Below, piece by piece: positions 1-13,683 of a stretch of DNA of 32,022 nucleotides. Every line of letters begins with the position of its first letter. The first letter of the stretch is position 1. The position numbers and the translations under genes are program-made. The notes under the pieces were generated by a model that was given only the letters and a program-made list of their open reading frames with translations, ran no database searches and had not been told where the DNA came from. Location of the stretch: contig CAIVIS010000134.1 in NCBI GenBank assembly GCA_903906055.1, positions 1 to 32,022 on the forward strand, given 5' to 3'. The stretch comes from an uncultured Acidimicrobiaceae bacterium. Lineage in GTDB: Bacteria; Actinomycetota; Acidimicrobiia; Acidimicrobiales; RAAP-2.

Positions 1-486
1 ATCCAGCCATCATCGGTCGATCTGCATGTGGACCGGTACTTCCGCCTCTTCCGCAACCACACCAGCCGGGTCATCGACGTCCGCGAGGACCAAGAGGATC
101 TGACCGAGCTCGTGGACGTGGGTGATGATCCGCTCATCCTCCATCCCGGCGAGTTCGTACTCGGCTCCACCACTGAAAAGGTGACGCTCCCTGACGACCT
201 GGTGGCCCGCCTCGAGGGCAAGTCCTCGCTCGGGCGCCTCGGCCTCCTCATCCACTCGACCGCCGGGTTCGTCGATGCCGGATGGGACGGCCACCTCACC
301 TTGGAGCTGTCCAACGTGGCCAATCTGCCCATCACCGTCTACCCGGGCATGAAGATCGGGCAGATCAGCTTTCTGCAGATGACGACACCCGCCGACAAGC
401 CATACGGCTCGGATGGGCTGAAGTCGAAGTACCAGGGCCAGTGGGGTCCGACCCCGAGTCGGTACGCCGACAACTTCCGCGCCTGA
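1..486 (+). CDS. dcd: dCTP deaminase, 5' truncated by window edge
   Basis: Frame 1 is open from base 1 ([17 protein letters not shown]...), so the ORF-track GTG at 28 is probably internal. Motifs [33 protein letters not shown] and GQISFLQM are typical of Dcd. Confidence 0.95.
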   Translation: MQPSSVDLHVDRYFRLFRNHTSRVIDVREDQEDLTELVDVGDDPLILHPGEFVLGSTTEKVTLPDDLVARLEGKSSLGRLGLLIHSTAGFVDAGWDGHLTLELSNVANLPITVYPGMKIGQISFLQMTTPADKPYGSDGLKSKYQGQWGPTPSRYADNFRA

Positions 487-527
487 TCGGCGGATTGTCC
501 CCCCTATCGTGCACCCGTATACCGTTT

Positions 528-543
528 GTTACCCGTGAGTAAC
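528..543. promoter_or_regulatory. Inverted repeat GTTACCCGTGAGTAAC, candidate TetR-type operator
   Basis: GTTAC-N6-GTAAC dyad (with one further matched pair) directly upstream of the Shine-Dalgarno-like AGGAGG of the 561 gene. Confidence 0.45.
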
Positions 544-560
544 TCCCAGGAGGAGCGGCA

Positions 561-2669
561 GTGGCCATCAGACTGATTATCGGACTCGGCATCACCTTCG
601 TGATGCTCGCCATCGCGGGCCGCCGCTTCTACTGGCTGGGTGGCCTGATCACCTCCGGTCAGCCCGCTGTCCCCAGCCGGGCCAAGGACATCCCCGCCCG
701 TCTCAAGGCCGAGCTGGTCGAGGTGGCCGGACAGAAGAAGCTCCTGCAGTGGACCGTGCCGGGCATGGCCCACTTCTTCACGATGTGGGGCTTCACCGTC
801 CTCACCCTCACCATCATCGAGGCGTTCGGCTGCCTCTTCGCCCGCACCTTCGCTATTCCGCTCATCGGCAACCTGGCCATCATCGGCTTCCTCGAGGACT
901 TCTTCGCCGTCGCCGTCCTCGTGTCCCTGCTGGTCTTCATCGGCATCCGGGTGAAGCACTCGCCCAAGCGCGAGAACCGCCGGTCCCGGTTCTTCGGCTC
1001 CCACACCGGTGCGGCCTGGCTCGTCTTGTTGGCCATTTCCGGCGTGATCATCTCCCTCCTCCTCTACCGGGCGGCCCAGGTCAACACCGGCTACTTCCCC
1101 TTCGGCCAGTGGGCCTTCGCCTCGCACACGCTGGCCCGCGTGATCGCACCGCTCGGCACCGGGGTCAACAGCGTCATCGAGACCTTCGCCCTGTTGCTGA
1201 ACATCGCCGTCATCATGGGATTCCTGGTGTTCGTGGCGTACTCCAAGCACCTCCACATCTTCCTGGCTCCCATCAACGTGGCCACGTCCCGCCGGCCCCG
1301 GGCCCTGGGCGCACTGGCCTCCACGCCGGACATGTCCATGGAAGACGTCGGCGATGACGACGAGGTCGTGTTCGGGGCCGGACGCATCGAGGATTTCTCC
1401 TGGAAGCAGCTCCTCGACATGGCCACCTGCACCGAGTGCGGGCGCTGTCAGTCCCAGTGTCCGGCGTGGAACACCGGCAAGCCCCTCTCCCCCAAGCTGC
1501 TCATCATGGATCTGCGCGACAACATGTTCGCCAACGCCGATCGGATCATGCAGCGCAACCGGGCCGCCGGCGTCGAGGTGGAGACCCTGGTCGGCAACAT
1601 CATCGACCCAGACGTGCTGTGGTCGTGCACCACGTGTGGCGCCTGCGTCGAGCAGTGCCCGGTGGACATCGAGCACATCGACACCATCATCGACATGCGC
1701 CGCTACCAGGTGCTGATGGAGTCCGAGTTCCCGTCCGAGGCCGGGCTCATGCTCCGCAACGTGGAGAACCAGGGCGACCCATGGGGCCTCGGCGGCTCCA
1801 AGCGGACCGAGTGGACCGCTTCGCTGGACTTCGAAGTCCCAGTCATCACCGGCACCATCCCCGACGACATCGAGTACCTCTACTGGGTGGGCTGTGCCGG
1901 CTCCCTCGACGAGCGGGCCCGCAAGGGTGCGCAGGCCACGGCCCGGATGCTCCATCGAGCCGGCGTCACATTCGGCATCCTCGGCCCCAAGGAGTCCTGC
2001 ACCGGCGACCCGGTGCGACGTCTGGGCAACGAGTACCTCTATCAGGAGCAAGCGGCCAAGAACATCGAGACCCTCAACAACGCCGGGGTCAAGAAGGTCA
2101 TCGCCACCTGTCCGCACTGCTTCAACACACTGGCCAACGAGTATCCGTCCCTCGGGGGCAACTACGAGGTCATCCACCACAGCCAGCTGCTCGACCATCT
2201 GGTCCAAGAGGGACGGCTGACTCCGGGTGGCGGCTACAAGGGAACGGTCACCTATCACGACCCGTGCTACCTCGGCCGCCACAACCGGGTATTCGACGAG
2301 CCGCGCTCGGTCATCGACGCCATCCCTGGTGCCAAGCAGGTCGAGATGAAGCGCTGCCGCGAGAAGGGCTTCTGCTGCGGCGCCGGCGGGGCGCGTATGT
2401 GGCTCGAGGAGAGCATCGGCACCCGGATCAACATGGAGCGCACCGGTGAGGCCATCGACACCGGAGCCGACGTGGTCTCGACGGCCTGCCCCTACTGCAT
2501 GATCATGCTGGACGACGCCGTGCGGGCCAACGCCAAGGAGGACGACGTCCGGGTGCTGGATCTGTCCCAGCTGCTCGAGGAGTCGATGAACGAGCCGGTT
2601 GCCGTAGGCGCAGGGGCTCCGGCCGTTGCCGAGCCGGCATCAGCAGAGGACGCTGCTAGCGAGGAGTGA
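561..2669 (+). CDS. Membrane-bound Fe-S oxidoreductase (EtfD / FadF-like, HdrD-like CCG domains)
   Basis: N-terminal hydrophobic helices; two ferredoxin-type motifs (CTECGRCQSQCP, CTTCGACVEQCP); CCG-type cysteine motifs (CCGAGGARMW, CPYC). GTG start with upstream AGGAGG. Overall layout like mycobacterial EtfD (Rv0338c), from memory. Confidence 0.85.
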   Translation: MAIRLIIGLGITFVMLAIAGRRFYWLGGLITSGQPAVPSRAKDIPARLKAELVEVAGQKKLLQWTVPGMAHFFTMWGFTVLTLTIIEAFGCLFARTFAIPLIGNLAIIGFLEDFFAVAVLVSLLVFIGIRVKHSPKRENRRSRFFGSHTGAAWLVLLAISGVIISLLLYRAAQVNTGYFPFGQWAFASHTLARVIAPLGTGVNSVIETFALLLNIAVIMGFLVFVAYSKHLHIFLAPINVATSRRPRALGALASTPDMSMEDVGDDDEVVFGAGRIEDFSWKQLLDMATCTECGRCQSQCPAWNTGKPLSPKLLIMDLRDNMFANADRIMQRNRAAGVEVETLVGNIIDPDVLWSCTTCGACVEQCPVDIEHIDTIIDMRRYQVLMESEFPSEAGLMLRNVENQGDPWGLGGSKRTEWTASLDFEVPVITGTIPDDIEYLYWVGCAGSLDERARKGAQATARMLHRAGVTFGILGPKESCTGDPVRRLGNEYLYQEQAAKNIETLNNAGVKKVIATCPHCFNTLANEYPSLGGNYEVIHHSQLLDHLVQEGRLTPGGGYKGTVTYHDPCYLGRHNRVFDEPRSVIDAIPGAKQVEMKRCREKGFCCGAGGARMWLEESIGTRINMERTGEAIDTGADVVSTACPYCMIMLDDAVRANAKEDDVRVLDLSQLLEESMNEPVAVGAGAPAVAEPASAEDAASEE

Positions 2670-2678
2670 GTCGGTGGC

Positions 2679-3101
2679 TCAGCCGAACGCTTTGGCGTCG
2701 GCTTCGCGCAGCCGGGTAGCCAGGGCCGACAGCAGTTTGCGGGCGATGGTGGGCACCGACTCAAGCAGGCCGTTGAACTGACGCTGGGACATCACCAGGA
2801 CGTCCAGATCTGTCGTGGACGTGACTGATGCTGACCGGGGCCGGCGGTCGAGGAGCGCCAACTCGCCGAAGTGGTCGCCGGCACTGAGTGTGGCCACCTT
2901 GCGCCCGTTGCGGGTGACGGTGGCCTTGCCATCGACGATGATGAAGAACTCTTGGCCGATCCGGCCCTCTTCCACCAGCACCTTGCCGGCTGGAACCGAG
3001 AGGGCATCGAGCGAGGCCCGGATCTTGCGCAGCTCGGCCCCGGTGCAACTCGAGAAGAGCCAGATGGATTTGAGATCGGTCGCCTTCGGTCCTGTAGCCA
3101 T
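2679..3101 (-). CDS. Cyclic nucleotide-binding (Crp/CAP effector-type) domain protein
   Basis: VPAGKVLVEEGRIGQEFFIIVDGKATVTRNGRKVATLSAGDHFGELALLDRRPRSASVTS is a classic cNMP-binding fold signature; no HTH seen. ATG start (MATGPKATDLK) assumed; ORF is open to 3215. Confidence 0.85.
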   Translation of the reverse strand: MATGPKATDLKSIWLFSSCTGAELRKIRASLDALSVPAGKVLVEEGRIGQEFFIIVDGKATVTRNGRKVATLSAGDHFGELALLDRRPRSASVTSTTDLDVLVMSQRQFNGLLESVPTIARKLLSALATRLREADAKAFG

Positions 3102-3251
3102 GCGAGTGATGCTACTCGGGGCACTCTTGCCATGGTCCGACGGTCGATGCCCTGGCAGGGCGGCCATGACGCCGGACGCGGAAGTGCCGCCGCCCGAAGG
3201 CGACGGCACTTGCACGATCCTCGCCGTGGCGGTGACCCACTACGAGCTTCG

Positions 3252-4908
<1,657 letters not shown>

Positions 4909-4975
4909 GCCGCTCCTTTCATTGCTCAGGACGCACCAGGAACCTGGGCGACGCAAGACAGTGTGGAGGAGCGTT

Positions 4976-5013
4976 GTTTCCCGGCTGTTGCGCAATTATT
5001 TCCGGAGCATGAA
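4976..5013 (-). promoter_or_regulatory. GlnR-like half-site array upstream of amtB
   Basis: On the minus strand TTCAT-N6-GAAAT-N6-GCAAC-N6-GAAAC: four half-sites at 11-bp spacing, compared with the remembered GlnR consensus gTnAC-n6-GaAAC. Confidence 0.5.
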
Positions 5014-5095
5014 CAGTGAGGAGGGCAGTTCCAGCCAGGCTGGACCGGGCCGACAAGCCGAGACGGACACGGTCAGATCAGACCGGTGGAGCCGT

Positions 5096-5851
5096 TCAGC
5101 CAGCTTGGCGGCGTACGGCGTCGGCCGCCGCCTCAGCGGCCGCCACGTCACCGAGGAACCCATGGGAGACGACCGAGAGGTCGTCGCCCAAGATGTAGCG
5201 GTAGGGGATGCCAGTGGGGATCTCGAGGTCGACGATGGCGTCGTCGTCTATCCCTTCGATGTGCTTGCGCAGTGCCCGGAGGCTGTTGCCGTGGGCGACC
5301 ACCAGCACGGCGCCACCCCGGGCACCCTCGGCCAGCAGGTCGGGCACGATGGCATCCGACCAGTAGGGGACGGCTCGGGCGACCACGTCGGCCAGGCACT
5401 CGGTCAGCGGCAGCGAGTCGACGGGAATGTCGCGGTAGCGAGGGTCGCCAGCCGGGTCGTGGGCATCACCGCGCGCCACCGGCGGCGGCGGGGTGTCGTA
5501 GCTCCGGCGCCACTCCTTGACCTGGGCCTCGCCGTGGAGCGCGGTGGTCTCCTTCTTGTTCAGACCCTGCAGGGCGCCGTAGTGACGCTCATTGAGCCGC
5601 CAGTGGCGCTTGGCCGGCAGCCACGTCCGGCCTGCCTCTTCGAGGGTGAGATGGGCAGTTCGCACGGCTCGGGTGAGCAGTGAGGTGTGGACCACCCGGA
5701 GGTCGAGGTCGGGGTCGGACGCCAGCAACCGTCCGGCGGCACGGGCTTCGGCCACACCCTGGTCGGTCAGGTCGACGTCGTACCACCCGGTGAAGAGGTT
5801 TTCGGCGTTCCAGAGGGACTGACCGTGACGGAGAAGGACCAACTGGGGCAT
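5096..5851 (-). CDS. gpmA: 2,3-bisphosphoglycerate-dependent phosphoglycerate mutase
   Basis: [50 protein letters not shown] and [18 protein letters not shown] are dPGM signatures. Confidence 0.95.
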   Translation of the reverse strand: MPQLVLLRHGQSLWNAENLFTGWYDVDLTDQGVAEARAAGRLLASDPDLDLRVVHTSLLTRAVRTAHLTLEEAGRTWLPAKRHWRLNERHYGALQGLNKKETTALHGEAQVKEWRRSYDTPPPPVARGDAHDPAGDPRYRDIPVDSLPLTECLADVVARAVPYWSDAIVPDLLAEGARGGAVLVVAHGNSLRALRKHIEGIDDDAIVDLEIPTGIPYRYILGDDLSVVSHGFLGDVAAAEAAADAVRRQAG

Positions 5852-5909
5852 GCCACGAGCGTATCCCGAGGCCGTGGGGAAAGAAGTTACAGAAAATAGT
5901 CAGAAAAGT

Positions 5910-5940
5910 TGATGCACTAGCACTTAGGTTTGCTATAGTG
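5910..5940 (+). promoter_or_regulatory. Putative dnaK promoter with extended -10 (TGCTATAGT)
   Basis: Extended -10 TGC-TATAGT at 5932-5940 and TTGATG at 5910-5915 (19-nt spacer), ahead of the dnaK 5'UTR. Confidence 0.45.
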
Positions 5941-6006
5941 GTCTCTGAAGTTACAGGCAGCGCAAGCCCCGGGCCCGCAGAGGGCGGGGGAGTAGGAGGC
6001 ATCACC

Positions 6007-7839
6007 ATGGCCAAGGCCGTAGGAATCGATCTCGGGACGACCAACTCGGTTGTTTCCGTGTTGGAGGGCGGCGAGCCCGTCATCATCCCCAACGCTGAAG
6101 GCGGACGCACAACGCCCTCGGTCGTCGGCTTCGCCAAGTCCGGCGAGGTCCTCGTGGGCGAGGTGGCCAAGCGCCAAGCCATCACCAATCCGGACCGGAC
6201 CATCCGCTCGGTCAAGCGCCACATGGGCACCGGATGGACCGTCGACATCGACGGGAAGGACTACACGCCCCAGGAGATTTCGGCTCGGATCCTCGGCAAG
6301 TTGAAGCGTGACGCTGAGGCGTTCTTGGGCGACACCGTCAACCAGGCCGTCATTACGGTCCCGGCCTACTTCGATGATGCCCAGCGGACCGCCACCAAGG
6401 AGGCAGGGGCCATCGCCGGCCTCGAGGTGCTCCGCATCATCAACGAGCCGACGGCGGCCGCACTGGCCTACGGGCTCGACAAGGATGGCGCCGACCAGAC
6501 CGTCCTGGTATTCGACCTCGGCGGCGGTACCTTCGACGTCTCGGTACTCGAGATCGGCGACGGCGTGTTTGAGGTGAAGTCGACCAACGGCGACTCGTCG
6601 CTCGGTGGTGACGACTGGGACCAGAAGGTCATCGACTGGCTGGTCAAGCAGTTCAAGGACACCGAGGGCGTCGACCTGGCCGCCGACAAGATGGCCACTC
6701 AGCGACTCCAGGAAGCGGCCGAAAAGGCCAAGATCGAGCTCTCGTCGGTCCAGGAGACCCAGATCAACCTGCCGTTCATCACGGCCACGTCCGAGGGCCC
6801 CAAGCATCTCGACGTCAAGTTGACCCGAGCCCAGTTCAACGAGTTGACCGCCGATCTGGTGGATCGGTGCAAGGGTCCCTTCGACCTGGCCATCGCCGAC
6901 TCCGGCCTGTCCAAGTCCGACATCGACCACGTCATCTTGGTGGGTGGATCCACCCGGATCCCGGCCGTGCAGGACCTGGTCCAGTCGCTGACGGGCAAGG
7001 AGGCCCACAAGGGCGTCAATCCGGACGAGGTCGTCGCCATCGGCGCCGCCGTCCAGGCCGGCGTGCTGAAGGGCGAGGTCAAGGACGTGCTGCTGCTCGA
7101 CGTGACCCCGCTGTCACTCGGCATCGAAACCAAGGGCGCGGTCATGCACCGCCTCATAGAGCGCAACACCACCATTCCGACCAAGCGGAGCGAGGTGTTC
7201 ACCACCGCGGACGACAACCAGCCCTCCGTCGAGGTCCACGTACTCCAAGGTGAGCGGGAGATGGCGATGTACAACAAGACCCTGGGCAAGTTCCAGTTGG
7301 TCGACCTACCCCCCGCCCCGCGCGGCGTGCCCCAGATCGAGGTCACCTTCGACATCGATGCCAACGGCATCGTCCACGTCTCGGCCAAGGACCGAGCGAC
7401 TGGCAAGGAGCAGTCGATGACCATCACCGGTCAGTCGTCGCTGGCCAAGGACGACATCGAGCGCATGGTCCAAGACGCCGAGGCTCACGCCGAGGACGAC
7501 CGCAAGCGCAAGGAAGAGGCCGAGGTACGCAACAACGCTGACTCGCTCGTCTATCAGACCGAGAAGCTCCTGAAGGACCAAGGGGAGAAGTTCGAGGGTG
7601 ATGAGAAGGAGAAGGTGGAGTCCGCGCTGGCATCGCTCACCGAGGCCCTGGCCGGCAACGACGTGGAGGTCATCAAGACTTCGACCGAGACCCTGCTGAC
7701 GGCCAGCCAGTCGTTCAGCCAGCGTCTCTACGAAGAGGCAGCCAAGGAGAGCGAGTCCGCTCCCGGTGGCGAGGTGCAGGCCGATGATGCCAACGACGAC
7801 GAAGTGGTCGACGCCGAGATCGTCGACGAAAAGGATTGA
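6007..7839 (+). CDS. dnaK: Molecular chaperone DnaK (Hsp70)
   Basis: [40 protein letters not shown]..., [38 protein letters not shown], acidic C-terminal tail. SD GGAGG upstream. Confidence 0.99.
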   Translation: MAKAVGIDLGTTNSVVSVLEGGEPVIIPNAEGGRTTPSVVGFAKSGEVLVGEVAKRQAITNPDRTIRSVKRHMGTGWTVDIDGKDYTPQEISARILGKLKRDAEAFLGDTVNQAVITVPAYFDDAQRTATKEAGAIAGLEVLRIINEPTAAALAYGLDKDGADQTVLVFDLGGGTFDVSVLEIGDGVFEVKSTNGDSSLGGDDWDQKVIDWLVKQFKDTEGVDLAADKMATQRLQEAAEKAKIELSSVQETQINLPFITATSEGPKHLDVKLTRAQFNELTADLVDRCKGPFDLAIADSGLSKSDIDHVILVGGSTRIPAVQDLVQSLTGKEAHKGVNPDEVVAIGAAVQAGVLKGEVKDVLLLDVTPLSLGIETKGAVMHRLIERNTTIPTKRSEVFTTADDNQPSVEVHVLQGEREMAMYNKTLGKFQLVDLPPAPRGVPQIEVTFDIDANGIVHVSAKDRATGKEQSMTITGQSSLAKDDIERMVQDAEAHAEDDRKRKEEAEVRNNADSLVYQTEKLLKDQGEKFEGDEKEKVESALASLTEALAGNDVEVIKTSTETLLTASQSFSQRLYEEAAKESESAPGGEVQADDANDDEVVDAEIVDEKD

Positions 7840-7845
7840 TCGTCG

Positions 7846-8466
7846 ATGACCACCGAAGACATGCCGCGCACCAGCGGTGACGGCGAGGGGGAGGAGGCCG
7901 GATCGGCCGCCTCCCCTGATGCCGATGAGATCGTGGAAGCCGAAGTGGTCGACGACGAGCCGACCGGTGCAGCCGACGAAGTGGTCGAGGCCGAAGCGGC
8001 CCAGATCGACCCCTTCGAAGCCGCACTGGCCGAGCGCGACGAGTATCTCGACTCGCTACGGCGCCTGCAGGCCGAGTTCGAGAACTACAAGAAGCGGGTC
8101 ATGAAGCAGCAGGCCGATCAGGCCGTCCGGGCGGCGGCCTCCCTGGTCGACAAGTTGCTGCCCGTGCTCGACGCCCTCGACTTGGCCACAGACCACGTCG
8201 GCGACAACGATTCCGACGAGGCCAGAGCGCTGGTGGCCGCCTCCGGACTGCTCCAGGGCATCCTCAGCAAAGAGGGTCTCGAGCGGATCGACCCGGTCGG
8301 CCAGGAGTTCGACCCCAACGCCCACGAGGCTGTCGGCCAGCTGCCCGCACCCGAGGACGCGGAGCCGACGGAGTCCGGCGAGCCGTTGGTGGCTCAGGTC
8401 ATGCGGGCCGGATACCGCTGGCACGGCACAGTGGTCCGCCCGGCCATGGTCATGGTCCAGGGCTGA
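7846..8466 (+). CDS. grpE: Nucleotide exchange factor GrpE
   Basis: LRRLQAEFENYKKRVMKQQADQA..., LLPVLDALDLA, GQEFDPNAHEAV; sits between dnaK and dnaJ. Confidence 0.97.
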   Translation: MTTEDMPRTSGDGEGEEAGSAASPDADEIVEAEVVDDEPTGAADEVVEAEAAQIDPFEAALAERDEYLDSLRRLQAEFENYKKRVMKQQADQAVRAAASLVDKLLPVLDALDLATDHVGDNDSDEARALVAASGLLQGILSKEGLERIDPVGQEFDPNAHEAVGQLPAPEDAEPTESGEPLVAQVMRAGYRWHGTVVRPAMVMVQG

Positions 8467-8559
8467 CATCAGGGCTGACGTAGAGCCGGACGACAGAAGA
8501 CACCCACCAAACCAGGGAACACCAGGGACAGCACCAATAGAGGACAGAGAAGAGACACG

Positions 8560-9684
8560 GTGGCGCCGCAACGCGAATGGTTCGAAAAGGACTACTACAA
8601 GACCCTCGGTGTGGCGAGCACGGCCACGGCCAAGGAGATCACCAGCGCCTACCGCAAGCTGGCCAAGAAGCACCACCCCGACACCAACCCGGGGAGTGAC
8701 GAGACCTTCAAGGAGATCTCGGCCGCCTACGACGTCCTCGGCGATGCCGACAAGCGCAAGGAGTACGACGAGGTCCGGACCATGGGTCCGACATCGGGCG
8801 GCTTCGGTGGCGGCGGCTTCGGTGGCGGCGGGTTCCCCGGTGGCGGCGGGGGCTACCGGACAGAGGACATGGGCGACATCGGGGACCTGTTCGGCGGGCT
8901 GTTCGGCCGGGGACGCCGGGGTGGCCAGCAGGCCGGCCCCCAGCGCGGCACCGACGTCGAGACCGAACTCCATCTGACCTTCGAGGACGCCATCCGCGGG
9001 GTGACCACCTCGGTCAACCTCACCACCGATGCGCGCTGTCACACGTGCTCGGGATCGGGGTCTGCACCCGGCACCCGTCCCGACCCGTGCACGCGGTGCG
9101 GGGGGACCGGCTCCCTCCAGGACAACCAGGGACTCTTCTCCCTCAGCCAGATCTGCCCGCAGTGCAGCGGCCGAGGCACCATGGTGACCCACCCGTGCAG
9201 CACCTGTGCGGGTGCTGGCGTGGAGCATCGGAACCGGTCGGTCAAGGTCCGCTTGCCGGCCGGGGTGGAAGACGGCCAGCGCATCCGGGTCAAGGGCCGC
9301 GGAGCGGCTGGTCGCAGCGGCGGCCCGGCCGGCGACCTCTATGTCATCGCCCGGGTCGGTAGGCACAACATCTTCGGGCGCCGAGGCCGCAACCTGACCC
9401 TCACGGTCCCCGTGGGATTTGCCGAGGCCGTCTTGGGCACCACCCTCACGGTGCCCACCCTCGACGACAAGGTCACCCTGCGGATCCCGGCCGGGACCCC
9501 GTCGGGCCGGACCTTCCGGGTCAAGGGCCAAGGTGTTCCCGGTGGCAAGAAGTCGCCAGCCGGCGACCTGCTGGTCACCATCGAGGTGGCGGTGCCGGCA
9601 GAGCTGACCGATGAGCAGCGAGCGGCCGTCGAAGCGCTGGCCCAGGTGATCGAGCCGCCCGAACGGGATGGACTGGTGGTGTGA
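8560..9684 (+). CDS. dnaJ: Molecular chaperone DnaJ
   Basis: J-domain with HPD (KKHHPDTNPG), Gly/Phe-rich linker, four CxxCxGxG zinc motifs (CHTCSGSG, CTRCGGTG, CPQCSGRG, CSTCAGAG). Confidence 0.98.
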   Translation: MAPQREWFEKDYYKTLGVASTATAKEITSAYRKLAKKHHPDTNPGSDETFKEISAAYDVLGDADKRKEYDEVRTMGPTSGGFGGGGFGGGGFPGGGGGYRTEDMGDIGDLFGGLFGRGRRGGQQAGPQRGTDVETELHLTFEDAIRGVTTSVNLTTDARCHTCSGSGSAPGTRPDPCTRCGGTGSLQDNQGLFSLSQICPQCSGRGTMVTHPCSTCAGAGVEHRNRSVKVRLPAGVEDGQRIRVKGRGAAGRSGGPAGDLYVIARVGRHNIFGRRGRNLTLTVPVGFAEAVLGTTLTVPTLDDKVTLRIPAGTPSGRTFRVKGQGVPGGKKSPAGDLLVTIEVAVPAELTDEQRAAVEALAQVIEPPERDGLVV

Positions 9685-9685
9685 G

Positions 9686-10089
9686 ATGAACGACGACAGC
9701 CGCGCCCGCGCCGTCTACGTGATCTCGGTGGCGGCCGAGTTGGCCGGGGTGCATCCTCAGACATTGCGGGTCTACGAGCGCAAGGGACTGCTCGACCCCA
9801 CCCGCACCCAGGGCGGTAGCCGCCGGTTCTCGGAGCGGGACCTCGACCGCCTCCGCCAGATCCAGGCGCTCACCAACGAGGGCCTCAACTTGGAGGGCGT
9901 CCGCCGAGTGCTCGAGCTCCAGGCCGAAGTGATCCGCCTGCGAGCCGAGGTCGAAGCCACCCGCCAGAGCGCTCGCGAGGCGGTGGCCATCACCCATCGC
10001 CAGTACCGCCGAGACCTGGTGCCGCTGTCGCAGCTCCCTGTCCCCACCCGCACCACACGCAGACCACCACACGGCAACGGAGGAGCACG

Positions 10090-10093
<4 letters not shown>
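9686..10093 (+). CDS. hspR: MerR-family heat-shock transcriptional repressor HspR
   Basis: [69 protein letters not shown]; last gene before clpB, with ATGA overlap. Confidence 0.93.
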
Positions 10094-12572
<2,479 letters not shown>

Positions 12573-12579
<7 letters not shown>

Positions 12580-12640
12580 CCGGTGTTGCGGTCTGACCGG
12601 TGTTGCGGTCTGACCGGTGGTGCGGTCTGACCGCTGGTGC
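12573..12640. repeat. 17-bp tandem repeat x4 at the clpB 3' end
   Basis: GGTCTGACCGGTGTTGC / GGTCTGACCGGTGTTGC / GGTCTGACCGGTGGTGC / GGTCTGACCGCTGGTGC. The first copy contains the clpB stop codon. Confidence 0.97.
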
Positions 12641-12648
12641 TGGTCGTG

Positions 12649-13683
12649 TCAGCCCCGGAAGGTGGCGGCCGAGCCGGCTGAGCTGACCAGTGCGCAGAAC
12701 ATGGTGCTGGCACAGCTGATGTCGGCGGCCGACAGCATCCCGTCGTGCAGTACGGGCACGGACGGCTCCCAGACACCGGAGTGCCACGTGGCTACAGATC
12801 CGTCGGACCGAGCCACCATGCAGATCGAGGCGCTCGGGCACGACACGGAGTAGGTCAGGGCCCCGGCATCAGACAGAGGAAGGGCCGCTTTCCAACTGGA
12901 CCCGTCGAACACGAGGGCATGACCGGTCAGGTCGGCAGCCATGCAGAACGTCGGGGTCGGGCAGGAGACCGAGTGGAGCAGCGACTGGCCCGGCGAGGCC
13001 TGGCGAGCCCACGCCCGGCCGTTGTAGGTGGCGATGTTGCCGGTTGCGGATACCACCACACAGAACTGAGGAGTGGCGCACGAGATGTTCTGGACCGGCT
13101 TGGCCGCAGTGCCCTGATCCACCACGGCATCGTGGCCCCAGGTAGTGCCGTCCCACACGCTGACCACCCCGGCGGTGTTGACCGAGACGCAGAAGGTCGA
13201 GGACACGCACGACACCTGGTACTGCCCACCGGTGGGCCCGCTGGGGGCCGGTCCGACAGCCACCGGTGCTGACCAGGTGTGGCCGTCGAAGGTCACCGCC
13301 TCCTGACTCGAGAGCGCCACGCAGAACGTGGGTGAGGTACACGACACCGAGTTGAATGCTCCGTCAGGTGTGGCGCTAGCCGGAGCCGACCAGGTGGTGC
13401 CGTTCCACTCGAGGGCGTTGCCGCCACCGTCGACGGCGGCACAGAATGTCGACGTCGGGCACGAGACCCCGTACATGGCGGTGCTGGCCTGTCCCGAAGG
13501 CTCAGGGTGGACCGCAGCGGACCACGTTCCGGTGACCGCATTGGTGGTCGGGGTCGAACTCCCACAGGCGACCAGGGTGAGCACGAGGGCGAGCGCGGCG
13601 ACAAATGCGGCCACCATGTGGGCCGGGTGGCGTCGGAGCATCTGTCCTCGTCCTCGATAGGTCATGGCGTGTGTCTCGATCAT
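12649..13683 (-). CDS. Secreted lipoprotein with about seven SC-x(4)-FC repeats
   Basis: Lipobox-like LTLVAC after a hydrophobic stretch; repeated VSCPTSTFCAAVDGGGNALEWNGTTW-type units. Start uncertain (13683, 13665 or 13641; 13641 gives the most compact signal peptide). Confidence 0.85.
   Translation of the reverse strand: MIETHAMTYRGRGQMLRRHPAHMVAAFVAALALVLTLVACGSSTPTTNAVTGTWSAAVHPEPSGQASTAMYGVSCPTSTFCAAVDGGGNALEWNGTTWSAPASATPDGAFNSVSCTSPTFCVALSSQEAVTFDGHTWSAPVAVGPAPSGPTGGQYQVSCVSSTFCVSVNTAGVVSVWDGTTWGHDAVVDQGTAAKPVQNISCATPQFCVVVSATGNIATYNGRAWARQASPGQSLLHSVSCPTPTFCMAADLTGHALVFDGSSWKAALPLSDAGALTYSVSCPSASICMVARSDGSVATWHSGVWEPSVPVLHDGMLSAADISCASTMFCALVSSAGSAATFRG

Noticed and set aside
504-2282. 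592-aa minus-strand ORF opposite the EtfD-like gene
   Set aside because: Antisense shadow ORF in GC-rich DNA; low-complexity Gly/Asp/His/Val-rich translation with no family features, while the plus strand encodes a clear Fe-S protein.
5919-5941. CIRCE element (TTAGCACTC-N9-GAGTGCTAA) upstream of dnaK
   Set aside because: Only one half-site (CTAGCACTT) is similar; the second half does not match, and the operon carries hspR rather than hrcA.
8056-9531. 491-aa minus-strand ORF opposite grpE/dnaJ
   Set aside because: Antisense artefact; dnaJ and grpE motifs are clear on the plus strand.
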